Source: Stemphylium vesicarium
Taxonomy: Eukaryota > Ascomycota > Dothideomycetes > Pleosporales > Pleosporaceae
Direction: 5' to 3'
Length of the DNA: 64,000 nt
NCBI GenBank assembly: GCA_004380135.1
Contig: QXCR01000067.1
Location: 1-64,000, forward strand
Under the pieces are notes generated by a model that searched no databases, had not been told where the DNA came from, and worked only from the letters and a program-made list of their open reading frames with translations. This document shows, piece after piece, positions 12,701 to 23,325 of this stretch. Numbering within the stretch: the stretch's first letter is position 1; the number at the start of each line of letters is the position of its first letter. The position numbers and the translations under genes were made by a program.

Positions 12701-14877
12701 ATGATAGCGGCATGCCTCATTTGATGGATCCCACAATACGCAAGCTGCTCTGCTTTGTCACGGCGGCGCAGCCAGACGTGTCCTTGGGGTTAGGTACAGC
12801 CAGCATTCGTCGTCATGATCGGGTCCACCAGCAGCACGGCGGCCAGCGAGGTTGAGCAGTGTGTGCCGGTGGATAGGTAGACTATTTGCGGAGAGGGCAC
12901 CTTGGTGCACGGGGGGATATCCGATGCTAGACGATATCGCTCAGAGAATGACATGCCACCTTTTGTGAACGCGCGTATGGCCATGTCGGCCACACTGAGC
13001 CCGGTCGCTAATAGTGCCGGAGGCGATGCAGCGATGCAGCGGTTCAGTGTTGACTTGGTCCACAAGGGCCGTGTTTGGATCAACAGACCGGTCGCTCGGT
13101 TGTCCAAGCCCGACATTCAACGTTAGCATGGTGCACATGGTTTCAAGGCGTGCCCATGTGGAGCACGACGCTGGCCAGAGGATATTGTACTTTTTCTCGG
13201 CGCTGCCTAACTGCAACAGGGGTGGGCAGACTCGACACAATCGTACGGGGGCAGCTAGGCGCAACCCGTCGTGACGGCACAGGTATCCACGCCGGGGGGT
13301 ACGAGGAGCAGTGGGCAGGCGGCTTGGTGCTTCCGGTGTGCGCAGACTGCTCAGGCGTCTGGAGGGATTGATTAAGGTTGCAAGGCTGACGGGGGTGTGG
13401 CAGCGTCTGTGTGCCGGGCGAGTGCTGTTGGGCTGATTGCACCAATGCCCGCGAGAGATGTCGGCCGTTGGCTGTGTGACGCAGGTCGGCGATGCATGTG
13501 TGTCTGATACTGCATCCGGCTGCAAAGTGCCATGTCATGGAGTCGCGGTCCCCGTTGCAGGTCGCGCATTAGCAGGGACAGGCTAGCTGCATGTCGATTT
13601 CTGGAAGACGGTCGGCTACGCTCGAAGCCAATCAAGGCGTCGGAGGAGCGCCCACCCCAGATCGCGCTTGGATACCCATGGGCCAGCAGTGTGGTTTGCC
13701 GGCTGCACGCGCGACGACCAAGCAGGAGGTGCTGGGAGCGGGTATGGTGGGACCCATTCACTCTGCATGCCGCGTTACCATTGGCTGCGCGTCGCCTCCC
13801 GTGAAAAGATGTCGTAGCGCAGCCAGTACCCAACCTCGCTTTCCGCTTCTTCCACCCTTTCCGAAAGTACTGCGCCAACCAAACTCTGAACCCCCATGCG
13901 CTGCGCCCCTGATCTCGCGATGCTGCTGCTGCTGCAAGACTACTGCTACTGCTGCACACCCCATGCCATGGCTAGGCCCATGTATCACGCTGGTAGCCAT
14001 TCCTCAACGCTGGCTGGCTTGCTTGCTTGGTCCACACTTTTGCAGTATCGCCGGCCTTTTCCCGCTAGCTGAAGATGCTGCTGCTGCTACTGCTGCCCTC
14101 CCTCAGGCGCGGCTAAAACATGACGCTGCCGAGTGCGGGCGTCGCCATGCATCCACCGTCCTTTGTCCAACATGCCCAGGGCTAGTTGACCGCCTTGAGG
14201 GCCTCCGCCCCATGCACACACACACACACGACACTCGAACCCCAGCGTGAAGCCCAGCTGAGTCGCACTGCAAGTTCCGCCAGGGCCTAGTCGCACTACC
14301 GCTTTCTGCCATGATGGCTGCGGGCGTTGTGGTTTCCCCTACCCTGCTGCTGTCTCGATGAGCCGGCCGTCGTCTAGCTGCACGGATGCCATGTTGCGCG
14401 TTGCGCCATGATACATGGTCCACCACCCTCGTCTGCCTTCCCTGTCCTGTGATTTGGTCATCGCAAGCGTTCCTTTTCGCTTTCTGCACCATGCCTTTCG
14501 CTGATCGTTCCAGCCGTGCCACTGGCCCTAGTCGTCACAGCGTTCCCTCACCGAGCCATCCCTTGGTCGCTCCGTGTAGTCGATACACACCCGTTCCCTG
14601 TCTGCATCTATCCCACTATTAGTTGTTCAAGACTTTCGCTAGCCTAGCCCTGGCAATCCCTGCACCATGACTCTTGCCGCGAGGTTACTGTGTTCCAATT
14701 TCCCCATCCACCCTTCCCGATGTGTCTATATCTCTTGGCGCTCCATATACCTATGCAGATGCCCCCCAACCACGGCACGCTTTCAAAGTCAGACAAGAGT
14801 GATTGTGACCGACACAACCGCCTGCTAGCATCCACACATACAAACGCTCAGGATATATCACCACACTGCCCCCGTAC

Positions 14878-15942
14878 ATGACAACTCCCCTCCCACCACA
14901 CGACTCCGCCATCATGTCCGGCCACATGCAAACCTCGCAACTTCACCGACGCACCTCTCGCAGCTCAGGCAGCCAACCAACATGCCGATCATCCCGCGTT
15001 GAGAAGACCAAGAGCCACCACAACAGTCCAAAGGCCATGGAGAGGAGGAAGACTACCACTGAAACCAAGCTATATGCCACGCTCGACGATCACTACAGGA
15101 TGATGTTCGGCGTAGAACCTGAAGAGACCGAAGAGCGCCCCCAATCAACCAGGCCCGTCAGCTGGCATCCTTCCTCGTCACACTTCCAAGCCTCACAACA
15201 AACAAACTACTTCGAGCCTATGCCCCATCAACAATGGTCACAGCACTACTCTCCCTCATCACGAGACTCATGCCATGGCTCCGACTTTTACTCTCTCTCC
15301 ACACGCAACTCCATGTTCGAGCCCATGATCAGTGCTCCAGCCTACTCCAACCAGTCTGACTGCGGCTGGCAAAGCATTTCCCAGCACACACCCGGCTACG
15401 TCAACTCTTCCATGAACACGCCCACTACCGAGCCTCTACCATGGTACCTGCAACAGTGGGCACAGAAGAACCAAGCTCGGGCTTTTGAGCAGCAGAATGG
15501 ATCCACCGACTTTCTTCCCATTCAGCATCCAGCTCAGCAAGACCAAGACATGGATGAAGATGATGGTGAGAAGCTCGTTGCCCTGGGTCTTTACGACGCA
15601 CCTGAGCCATCCCTAACTTGGGGTGCACCTTCCGAGGGTACCGGAAAGGGTCTCAAGCTTGAGGAGACCTGGCAACCCCCTGAGGAGGAGGAGGAGGATG
15701 ACGATGACGCAAGCTCAGAGGCCAGTGTCGAAGAGCCCTCTCCGCCTCTACCGCCTGTACATGACCAGGTGCAGCATATGCCGGTTCATGTCAAGGCGCA
15801 AACCCCAGGAAGTATGGAGGGCCAGAGCTTCTTCTTCGACGAGGACGAGACCGTGTCTAAAGAGTGGTGGTTTCACCAGGTCAAGCAGCCTTCCATGCCA
15901 GTGCGGGACGCTGGGCTGGGATACGGGTGGCTCGGAGCGTAG
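14878..15942 (+). CDS. Uncharacterised acidic, Ser/Gln-rich protein
   Basis: Single-exon gene of 354 residues with no domain I can name. The N-terminal 60 residues are basic and Ser/Thr-rich; residues 85-215 are Ser/Gln/Tyr-rich and likely disordered. A structured-looking C-terminal part has EKLVALGLYDAPE (about 235-247), KGLKLEETWQPPE (about 261-273), an acidic run EEEEEDDDD, then FFFDEDETVSKEWWFHQVKQ and a final GLGYGWL. Such short blocks separated by disorder suggest a conserved fungal regulatory or scaffold protein. A second ATG (M13 in this frame) is a possible start. It stands alone after the 8 kb gene-free region. Composition (acidic patch, Gln/Ser) would suit a nuclear cofactor, but that is a guess. 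Confidence 0.75.
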   Translation: MTTPLPPHDSAIMSGHMQTSQLHRRTSRSSGSQPTCRSSRVEKTKSHHNSPKAMERRKTTTETKLYATLDDHYRMMFGVEPEETEERPQSTRPVSWHPSSSHFQASQQTNYFEPMPHQQWSQHYSPSSRDSCHGSDFYSLSTRNSMFEPMISAPAYSNQSDCGWQSISQHTPGYVNSSMNTPTTEPLPWYLQQWAQKNQARAFEQQNGSTDFLPIQHPAQQDQDMDEDDGEKLVALGLYDAPEPSLTWGAPSEGTGKGLKLEETWQPPEEEEEDDDDASSEASVEEPSPPLPPVHDQVQHMPVHVKAQTPGSMEGQSFFFDEDETVSKEWWFHQVKQPSMPVRDAGLGYGWLGA

Positions 15943-17112
15943 ACGTCTGTTTCAAAAACGCCTCGACCTAGCATTACACCGCTTCACTTCTGCATTGTTC
16001 TTTCCACATTTCCATTTAGCACAGCATGGCGTTTTGCAGGGTCCCGATTGGGAGCCAGAAGAGACAAGTAGAGATACCCCAGCCTTCACCGGCAAAAGAG
16101 CAGTCTTAGTATACCTCACTACGAGGTCAGATGATCCGATGTACACTAGCAAACATAACAAATCAACAAATCAACAAATCAACTATAACACATGAAATCT
16201 TCCTCGGCTGTGCAGTGAGTCATTGTGCCATGCGGCAACGCTTGAGGAGAGCCACGGACCAGAAAGGAAGGTGCATCCAACGTCGCTTCAGCTTCTAACG
16301 CCATGCTCGCAGTTGCAGTGACATAATGAGTAAAATCTGGTCCCAGCGCGCAAGCTTCTTCCACCCTTCTAGCCACTTCGCTCGCCCTTGGGACCCAACA
16401 TAGACTTGTCTCGGCGCATGCCGCAAAGTACCAACACCTAGGGTACCAAACCCCACTAAACAGCCAACTCAGCAAATCACCTGTCGGCGACACGTCGCCG
16501 CCTCCTCCGGTCCCATTTGTTCAGGTCCCAGTCTTCACACAAATGAACCAAGACGCAATTGTGTCACATTGTCCGGTGAAGGACCGATCACCACAGCTTC
16601 CTCAGCCTCACCCGTCGCCCATGGCACGCTGACACTCTGCGGTCCGACCGCCCATACGCCGTCAAACGGAGCCAGCCTGCGCGGCACTTTGTGCTGCAGC
16701 ATCGTCCTGGATTCAGCACCGCGCAACCTCGGCAAGACCCGCTTGAGTTGCCTTTATCAGAACATCTGAGCACGATGCCGAAGGCGACGACTCAACCGAG
16801 GCTAGCGGCCATCAATGCCACTGTCGGAGACTAAACAAGTAGCGTAGAATAAGATTTCAGACGAAAAAGGTTCCAGAATATGGGGTGAGATTGGCTTTTG
16901 CCTGACTCCTCCGCTGGGGGGATTTTACGTCACTGGCTGGGTCCCGAAAAGTCGGAAATAAGCCCGGCGCTAAGGAATTCGAAATTTCGCTTTGCCGACG
17001 CGTCTTCACGTGCTTCACTTCTGCGACGCATCAGCCAGCCAATCGTGAGCTTTGCAGCCCTAGATTGCTTGCACGCGTTGAGTCGCGCGCCTAGAACAGA
17101 GTTACCACAGAC
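15943..17112. other. Intergenic 1.2 kb before Las1
   Basis: This holds 3' flank of the 14878 gene, with three tandem copies of AAATCAAC at 16160-16183. A 104-codon minus-strand open frame at 16179-16493 lacks family resemblance and partner exons. The last 200 bp serve as Las1 promoter. Confidence 0.5.
16160..16183 (+). repeat. Three tandem copies of AAATCAAC
   Basis: Exact 8-bp direct repeat, three units, downstream of the 14878 gene stop, probably in or after its 3' UTR. Confidence 0.8.
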
Positions 17113-18682
17113 ATGGACTCACATACTCGATTTGTTGTCACAGCGTGGTGCAATAGCCAGGAGCTGCTTCAGCTGCGCCAGGACCTGTATAGCTCTGATA
17201 CGACTAGTCGAGAAAAGGCAGTAAACAAGGTAAGCTAACTTTATTGGTGCTTTGCAATTACATCTCTAGAGGTAAGCAATAGCAGTAAGCTGATGGCAGG
17301 TAGGTGTTTGCGTGGCGGTTGCGAAAGCCGGATGGCCTTCCTCTGTTGCTAGAGTCGACGGCAGATATCGTTGACGTGATTCTTCAAGATAGGAGGGGCG
17401 GACTGCAGCACAACGCATTGCGGTTGTTGTATGCTACTGCACTATCGAGGTAGGTCTTATCCTCCAGCTTTCAATTTCCTGACATTCTATCACCGAACGT
17501 ATGTCTGTCAGAACGACTAGAATTTTCGTGCTCTCCAACATGTCTTGGCCCCACATGCCACACACCGTCGTATGACAAGGTTGTATAACGTCCATCTAAC
17601 ACATTGGTAGATTCGTAACTGGTCTGGCAGATACTCAGATCGACTTGACGCGTGATCGCCCTTCTTGGTTCCCTCCAGGAAAGTCTCTCCAGTTGCCTCT
17701 CGCCCTCCTTGAGATACGACACCGCATAGTCCATCGACATCTACCATCTCTTGCAGAACTAAAGCGTGCTGCTACCGAGTCTCTCGAGTGGCTCTGGGAG
17801 TGGTATTGGTACCAGCTGGATAATGCCTTCAAGGTCAGCGGACCCACAGAAGATGAACTGGGTGTGGAGAGCAGAGAAGCAGTCAAAGAGAGACTGCAGA
17901 CCATCCTAAAGACGTACGTCAAGGAGAGGAAGAACGAGATCAAGACGCGGAAGAAGCAAAGCAGAGCAGTGGAAACAGCGTTGTCGACGTACAACCTCCG
18001 CTTCTCAGCGAGCAACACGACAACCCCTCTTGCGCAAATCCAGCGTGTGCTTCTTCAACTGCTGGCTGACGAGAAAATGATTCTGCCCACGGATAAGAAA
18101 CTTGGGAGTACCATGTCTGGCGCCTTCCTTATCTGGACGCCGCTGCTGCTCGCTTTCTCCACGGACAGCTCTGCCGAAACACCTATTCTCCCCGTCAATA
18201 CCCTTGTTGACTACCTCATCCAGCACATGAACTCGCGTTCGGCCGCGCAAGCAATGGTCAATCCCGAACTCGACCCTATCAAGGAAGGGCTGCATGACTG
18301 GACTGTATACCTTCTTACCTCAAAGGACGTGGCATCGGTCAGGGGTTCAGAAGTGAATCAAATGCTTGAAGAGCTCCTAGGACGCCTCTTCTCAAGCCCG
18401 ACGTTTTGGAACCTCAAGGTTGCGGAGAAGATGCTGGACGGGGGAGATGTGTCGAACAAGGGATTGTGGGGCTCTATTCTGGATGCAGCTCGGGGTGAAG
18501 GCAGTGTCACGGAGGATATGGAGGTCGATGTTGAAGGTATTGAGAATGCATTGCCTGTCAGAGAAGGTGGTGAGAAGGCAAGTGAAGTGCAGAAGAAGAT
18601 TAGCGGACCGATCAAGGTTATGGGCATGTGGAAGCCAAAACCCATCGGCTGGCTTCCTAAGGGGTGGTCGGACGACGAATAA
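17113..18682 (+). CDS. LAS1: Las1-like pre-rRNA ITS2 endonuclease
   Basis: 444 residues from exons 17113..17229, 17304..17449 and 17611..18682; introns 17230..17303 and 17450..17610. The spliced N-terminus runs REKAVNK-VFAWRLRKPDGLP and then LQHNALRLLYATALSR-FVTG, a typical Las1 start. The HEPN nuclease motif R-x4-H is RHRIVH at residues 124-129 in LALLEIRHRIVHRHLPSL. Las1 works with the polynucleotide kinase Grc3 in the nucleolus to cut ITS2 of 27S pre-rRNA for 60S subunit maturation. The C-terminal WKPKPIGWLPKGW is the tail that in Las1 family members contacts Grc3. The acceptor at 17303 (TAG) was chosen because the CAG at 17299 shifts the frame. Confidence is high. Confidence 0.93.
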
Positions 18683-19031
18683 AAGTAGCCACCTTGGAAC
18701 GGTTCAGGTAATTTAGAGCACAGTTGCATTTTGGTGCATCAATTCGCTAAATAACCTGTACCTTGCGATACCCTAGTTGTTAACATATTTCAGTCACCTT
18801 CACTTAGACATCAATCCTCCTTCACTCGTGAAAATCGCGCCTTCCCCGCTTGACCGCTCTTTCCTGCCACGAGGCGCAGGCTTGCAGGTGAGAGAGCGTG
18901 CCGGTACCTGAGGCTGTACACAAGCTCGTCCCCCACCTTCCTGAGTTTTTTTTTCCTACATCACTCTCACTTTCAACTCGCGTTAGCGCACTGTCGCAAT
19001 CGTACCAGCCGCAACCTACACGCCCCCCGCC
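18683..19031. other. Short intergenic after Las1
   Basis: Holds the Las1 3' flank and a T9 run near 18946-18954. Nothing else is supported. Confidence 0.5.
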
Positions 19032-20468
19032 AATGCTGAGGTGGAGACGAAAATGAAGGAAGCGGAAATTAAAAGAGCAGCTAGACGAAACCGGCGAGTC
19101 TCAAGACGTCTCAAGCGCATCATGCGATGGCGGTCGCGGCCTTGAAGAAGGCGGCAGACGACCGAGAACAAGCCTTCACAACATTGTCAAAGAAGGACAA
19201 TGAGCTCAAAGACTACAAGAATCGGTTCCAGCCGGCATTAAATTGCATCAAGAGCCTAGAGAAAGCCTGCCCGATGCCTGGTGCTGTTGGACCGCTTGCA
19301 TTCCCTCGATCGACCGAAGAGCAAGTATGGTACAAATACATACACGGAAAGATGCGTTCAGGCGCCCGTACCGATGACAGTACCTGGCTTGAAAAAGAAG
19401 CTGTTGATCCACCATAGACCGACAGCACCGAGCCCACAGTCGTTGAAACGCCATGGGGACGTCTTTGCGAGTACCGAGAGCCCGCCAGACAAGCGATCAA
19501 GGACGAGTGGTGGCAACGAGCTTGCCGCCTCATGGCTCAAGCAAAGAATGGTAGCATCCCTCACTGCGCGTAAGGATTCGGCAGCATCGTCTGCCACGCC
19601 TGAGAAGTCAGTAACACCATCCGCCACGCCCGAGGGGCCAGTAGCACCGTCTACACCCAAAAAGCCGGTAGCACCGCCTACCGTGCCCAAGAAGTCTGGA
19701 AGACCGAAGCCCCATCAAACCTCTGCCGCCCCCTCGTCGGTACCCTCGTCTGCGGAACATGTCCCAGACTCCCCAAAAAACTAGCGGGCACGACCACAGT
19801 CTATAAGACCCCGAAAACCCGGAGTTGGCAGGAGCCCACTCGTCACACGATGCCGCCACTGATACCGTACGTTGCAGCAAATGCTTCGCACAAGAAAAAC
19901 GGAGAATAGTATTCCAACTGCTGGGGAATATCTGCTGGGACACTTTCGAGAAGGCCCTCGCTACGGGAACGCTGAACCTGTATGGTCCTCCAGGGCAGCA
20001 GAAGGTTGTGGGACAATGCCTGGGTGCCCCTCACAGGTTTCCCGACGTCAAATACCAAACCCCTCCGGTACCAGATCACGAACTCTCTTTGGGTTCATGT
20101 TCATACCCATCAATCCGTGCACTGGAGGGCAGGCATTTGTCTTCGGTAAGGAGAAGGTGAATTCGCTTGGGCCTGCCTGGTCATGCCTTTCACGATCAGC
20201 CGACCACGGGGAGATTCCGGTGATCGCATGGCAGGACACCGCGTGCCCAAAATGTCGTAACGGTCGACACCATACCGCAAGCATCATACACGATTTCGCG
20301 TTAGAACCAGATCCCACGACCATGGCTCAATGGGGTAGGCAAGAACATTATGAATACACGTGGAAGGACGTATGGCCGCCCATGAACACAAAACGGTCAA
20401 ACCGCACTTTCACTGCCTCAAACACATCAGCCCCGAAGAGGCCAATACTCAAAATCTCAGCCACATAA
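19032..20468 (+). pseudogene. Multiply frameshifted gene of unknown family
   Basis: Coding-like text passes between frames without usable introns. An initial charged segment with EVETKMKEAEIK is followed, in another frame, by EQLDETGESQDVSSA. A coiled-coil-like part starting AVAALKKAADDREQAF (19127-19417) ends in a stop. A Pro/Thr/Ala-rich part with imperfect repeats such as PEGPVAPSTPKKPVAPP (to 19784) comes next, then a segment with CSKC and NICWDTFEKALATGTLNLYG (about 19810-20090). The last frame holds INPCTGGQAFVFGKEKVNSLG and a second Cys pair CPKC (to 20468). At least three, perhaps five, frame changes are needed. The two C-x2-C pairs may once have formed a zinc site in a C-terminal globular domain. 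I do not recognise the family. Confidence 0.55.
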
Positions 20469-21671
20469 TGGGGGTATTGGAAAAAGTAGCTGGGGGATCT
20501 AGCATCATTGTATACCCCGAACCATGTAGATGAGTCGAAAAACTTGAATGAAACAACGTACCCGGGCAGTTACATGATGTCAACAGGTGATTTCTCTCAC
20601 GTGCATACTACTGTTGTATACTTTTCAAACTCGACTACACTGGGCAGACTAAACTATTTCCATACGCCATCGAATGGCATCTAGGTTATGCAAGAAGCTG
20701 CGAAGGTCAAGAGCATAGCTTACCGGACATGACTTGCTCTCTACCCCTAGCGTGTGTAGTGTGAACAGTTCATTCGTTCACCTGTCTTCAGACCCAGGGG
20801 TGTATAGTAGTAATCTGCACTTGAGAACTGTCAGTTGCTAAGACCATGTGTCCGTCGAGGATGGTAGGACGGGAGGACGGTTCACGAACAGCTCACGCGG
20901 GGGCGAACACGCAAGCTATCACGACTATGTAGTGTGCTGTGTAGAGCGGTGAGCATTGGCCTGAATGTTGCGGGAAGGTGCGAACTGGCAGCGGGAAGGT
21001 GGATTAGTCACGGTAGTAGATGTAGTTCTCACTCGGAGCGTGGAGATGCTCACGGTACCCATCTCCTTGTTTTCTCCCACACATACCGTCGTCTTCGTGC
21101 TGCAATCTTCCCACTCTCAGACGGCTGCGCCTTCCGGACTTGCCACGCTCGACTCACCTCACCTACCGGCAGCCCTTGAAGATGTTATTCAAGATCTGGT
21201 AGAATCAGCTGGCATGGCAAATACAGCGCTTCTGAGATGCGTCACGACCTCGCTGAATCCATCGGCCTGATAAATATAGAAGTTGGGGTAGTGTGACGGC
21301 ACATTGCACTCGATCTTGCTAATGCCCGTTGATAGATGTTAGACTCGAGCGGCGAGACAACTACAGCGCTTGCAGCAGTGCACCAAGCCTTATAGAATAA
21401 GTGAGCTTGAGGAATACAGAAGGGCGCCCAAATGCTTTGATCTCCAAGAGTTGCATTCGCCGGTCAAATACGGAGTTGGATGCAATGCGAGAGGACTTGA
21501 GTCGGTGCGCTACCAATACTTTTTTTCAATGCCTGTCAAGGATATCTAGGATGCAATTCACATTCGCTCAAAGAACAAGCGGTGGTGGCGCTATATGAAC
21601 AGATTAAAAACGAGGCATGCATTCGAAAGCAACAAAAAGCGTGGTTGAAAAAGCTTTCTTGATTGAGATTA
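20469..21671. other. Intergenic 1.2 kb
   Basis: Lies between the frameshifted relic and the 3' end of the leftward carrier gene. Open frames at 20934-21270 have no domain or splice support. I see no RNA gene or mobile element. Confidence 0.5.
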
Positions 21672-22841
21672 TTATATCTTAGCCTTGGTCTCCGCAGGTA
21701 GGATCCGGTCCTCTACCACGCGCATAAGTTTAATCGTTTGCTCCGCAAGCGTCAGTGTGAGAATCTACTCAATGGTCAGTCAATCTGTTTCTTCACATTC
21801 TCAAGTCCCCACATACCGTGTGTGGCAGGATTCGTGCCAGATGGGCAAAGTAACCCTTGTAGAGAGCGAAGATACCCTCTGTCTTGACCGTCCGAGCCAG
21901 GCAGTCGAAAGCCGAAGTGTACAGGTTTCCAGTCTGGTTGTACATGCGTGACATGATGGTGTCGGGAGGATGCATGACGCAGCAGACGACGAAGCCACTT
22001 GCCGTGCTACTAGCAATATGCAGTGGCATACCCTCCTCCATACCGAGGTGTTTGACTAACCGCCTCTTTGCGAAGAAGTAGGTTGGGAGCTGTACGGAGC
22101 TGCCGAAACCCGTTCGGACCATTGCGGGACCCACGCCTCTGTAGAGTCCTTTTACGCCCTCTCCGCTGTATATTTGGCGCATGCCATCGACGGCGTTTCG
22201 GTAGTGATGTTGTGTTCCTACGGGCAGGAAGGGCGAGTAGGATTGTAATCGCGTCTTGACGAGGAAGAAGGGGGAGCCGGCTGCAGCACCAAGGACACCC
22301 GACGACGCGCCGGCGAAGAGGTTGATGCCAAAGGACTGGACTGCGGCATCGTTGTAGACGACGTTTGTAAGGGTTTTGCGGAGTGGCTCGTAGAAGCCCA
22401 GACGGCAGCCGTTCAGCGTCATTTGGTAGACATACTGGAAAGCGTCAGTTCCACACTATTCATGACAACTGCGCCAGACTCTCCCAAGAGTTGATGGACG
22501 TACTGCGCAACCCAGACCCCGTAATAAGCCTCTCGGACCCTCATTCTTCAAGATGACGCTGACACCGTGGAAAACACCCTTGTATAACCGCGGCGCATCA
22601 CTCCTTGCTTTAAGCTCTCCTTGTAATTGTAGTCTGGGCGAGCGGTCAACGAGCTTGTCGCGTGCATGGTGCGATTAGAATTGCGCACCGGATCTTGACC
22701 GTCTCGAAGCCGTGGGTTACGGTTACGGCTCCGCATGCTGCTATGCCGCCGGCTATGAAGGAACTGGCAGGATTCGCCGTCAGTCTACAAGTTGGAGTAT
22801 CTGACATGTACAGAGAATGCTTACCCTAGGGTTGTAGACAT
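21672..22841 (-). CDS. Mitochondrial carrier, oxaloacetate carrier (Oac1)-like
   Basis: 310 residues from five exons on the minus strand: 22825..22841, 22689..22763, 22504..22633, 21817..22434 and 21672..21764; the first coding exon is only 17 bp. It is an SLC25 inner-membrane carrier with three repeats of about 100 residues. Repeat signatures are HGFETVKIRLQLQGEL (first Pro replaced by His), SPFFLVKTRLQS and HPPDTIMSRMYNQ. Flanking segments such as LYKGVFHGV, GLYRGVGPAMVRTGFGSSVQ and LYKGYFAHLARILPHT are close to the Oac1/SLC25A34-35 group, which moves oxaloacetate, sulfate or related anions. The C-terminal exon gives ILTLTLAEQTIKLMR. It is divergent from the Swd2-like gene, 484 bp apart. 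The exact substrate is inferred from subfamily resemblance. Confidence 0.88.
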
Positions 22842-23325
22842 TCTCGCGCTCTATGCGACACCTCCACGCCAACGAGTTGAGAAGATGACGGGTTTGAGTT
22901 GTGTATTCGCTTCTCGATATGCCGCTGATTACCGCACAATCGCAATCGCAATCGCAATCGCAAGCATCAATTGCAGGACAGGAAGATGGGAGAACTAGGG
23001 GATCGGGACAATGGCATTAAAAAAAAACAATCTAACGTTATACAAACACGGCGGTCTAGGGAGGAAAAATAAGCCAATGCCGCGGATTGTAAATGCGAAT
23101 AATCTCGGGTCCGGTTTCGGCTCAGGGTCACTTCGGTAGCTACGTAAGTCTGCGCTTTGACCCACTTGTTTCCACTCGCGTTACAACTCTTCTGCGCATT
23201 CCGCCGGCTCTAACAATTCCACGGTCGCGTCGCGTGTCGCCCAAGTCCACTGATTCGCTACCCGCGCGAGTGGAGATATGAAGTCAGACATCGCGGCAGA
23301 CGCTTAGGAATTTTCCCATACTGCT
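22842..23325. promoter_or_regulatory. Shared promoter of carrier and Swd2-like genes
   Basis: The 484 bp between two divergent start codons must hold both promoters. It contains four tandem CAATCG units at 22937-22960 and a run of nine A at 23020-23028. No open frame of note lies here. Confidence 0.6.
22937..22960 (+). repeat. CAATCG x4 tandem repeat
   Basis: Four exact CAATCG hexamers in the bidirectional promoter. This could be a simple-sequence expansion or a clustered binding site. Confidence 0.85.

Larger units (their letters stand above)
6832..14877. other. 8 kb gene-free region rich in CA/TG tracts
   Basis: Many open frames exist here, but they are short, overlap on both strands, are rich in Arg, Cys, His and Ser, and show no recognisable domain or splice-joined reading frame. 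Composition is near the genome average by eye, so it is not an AT-rich repeat graveyard. It holds a 13-base G run (7004-7016), CA/TG tracts near 7648-7679, 7935-7970, 8191-8202, 9755-9793, 10090-10104 and 14215-14229, and CTG-type triplet runs near 13920-13955 and 14073-14096. The last kilobase before 14878 is pyrimidine-rich like a fungal promoter/leader. It may be long regulatory DNA of the gene at 14878 or may carry non-coding transcripts; neither is shown. Confidence 0.5.

Noticed and set aside
12941..13525. 194-codon minus-strand open frame
   Set aside because: Composition rich in Arg, Cys, Thr and Pro, overlaps other frames on both strands, no domain; typical of GC-rich non-coding DNA.
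16179..16493. 104-codon minus-strand frame rich in Trp, Cys and Ala
   Set aside because: No partner exons, no similarity I can name and no clear start context.
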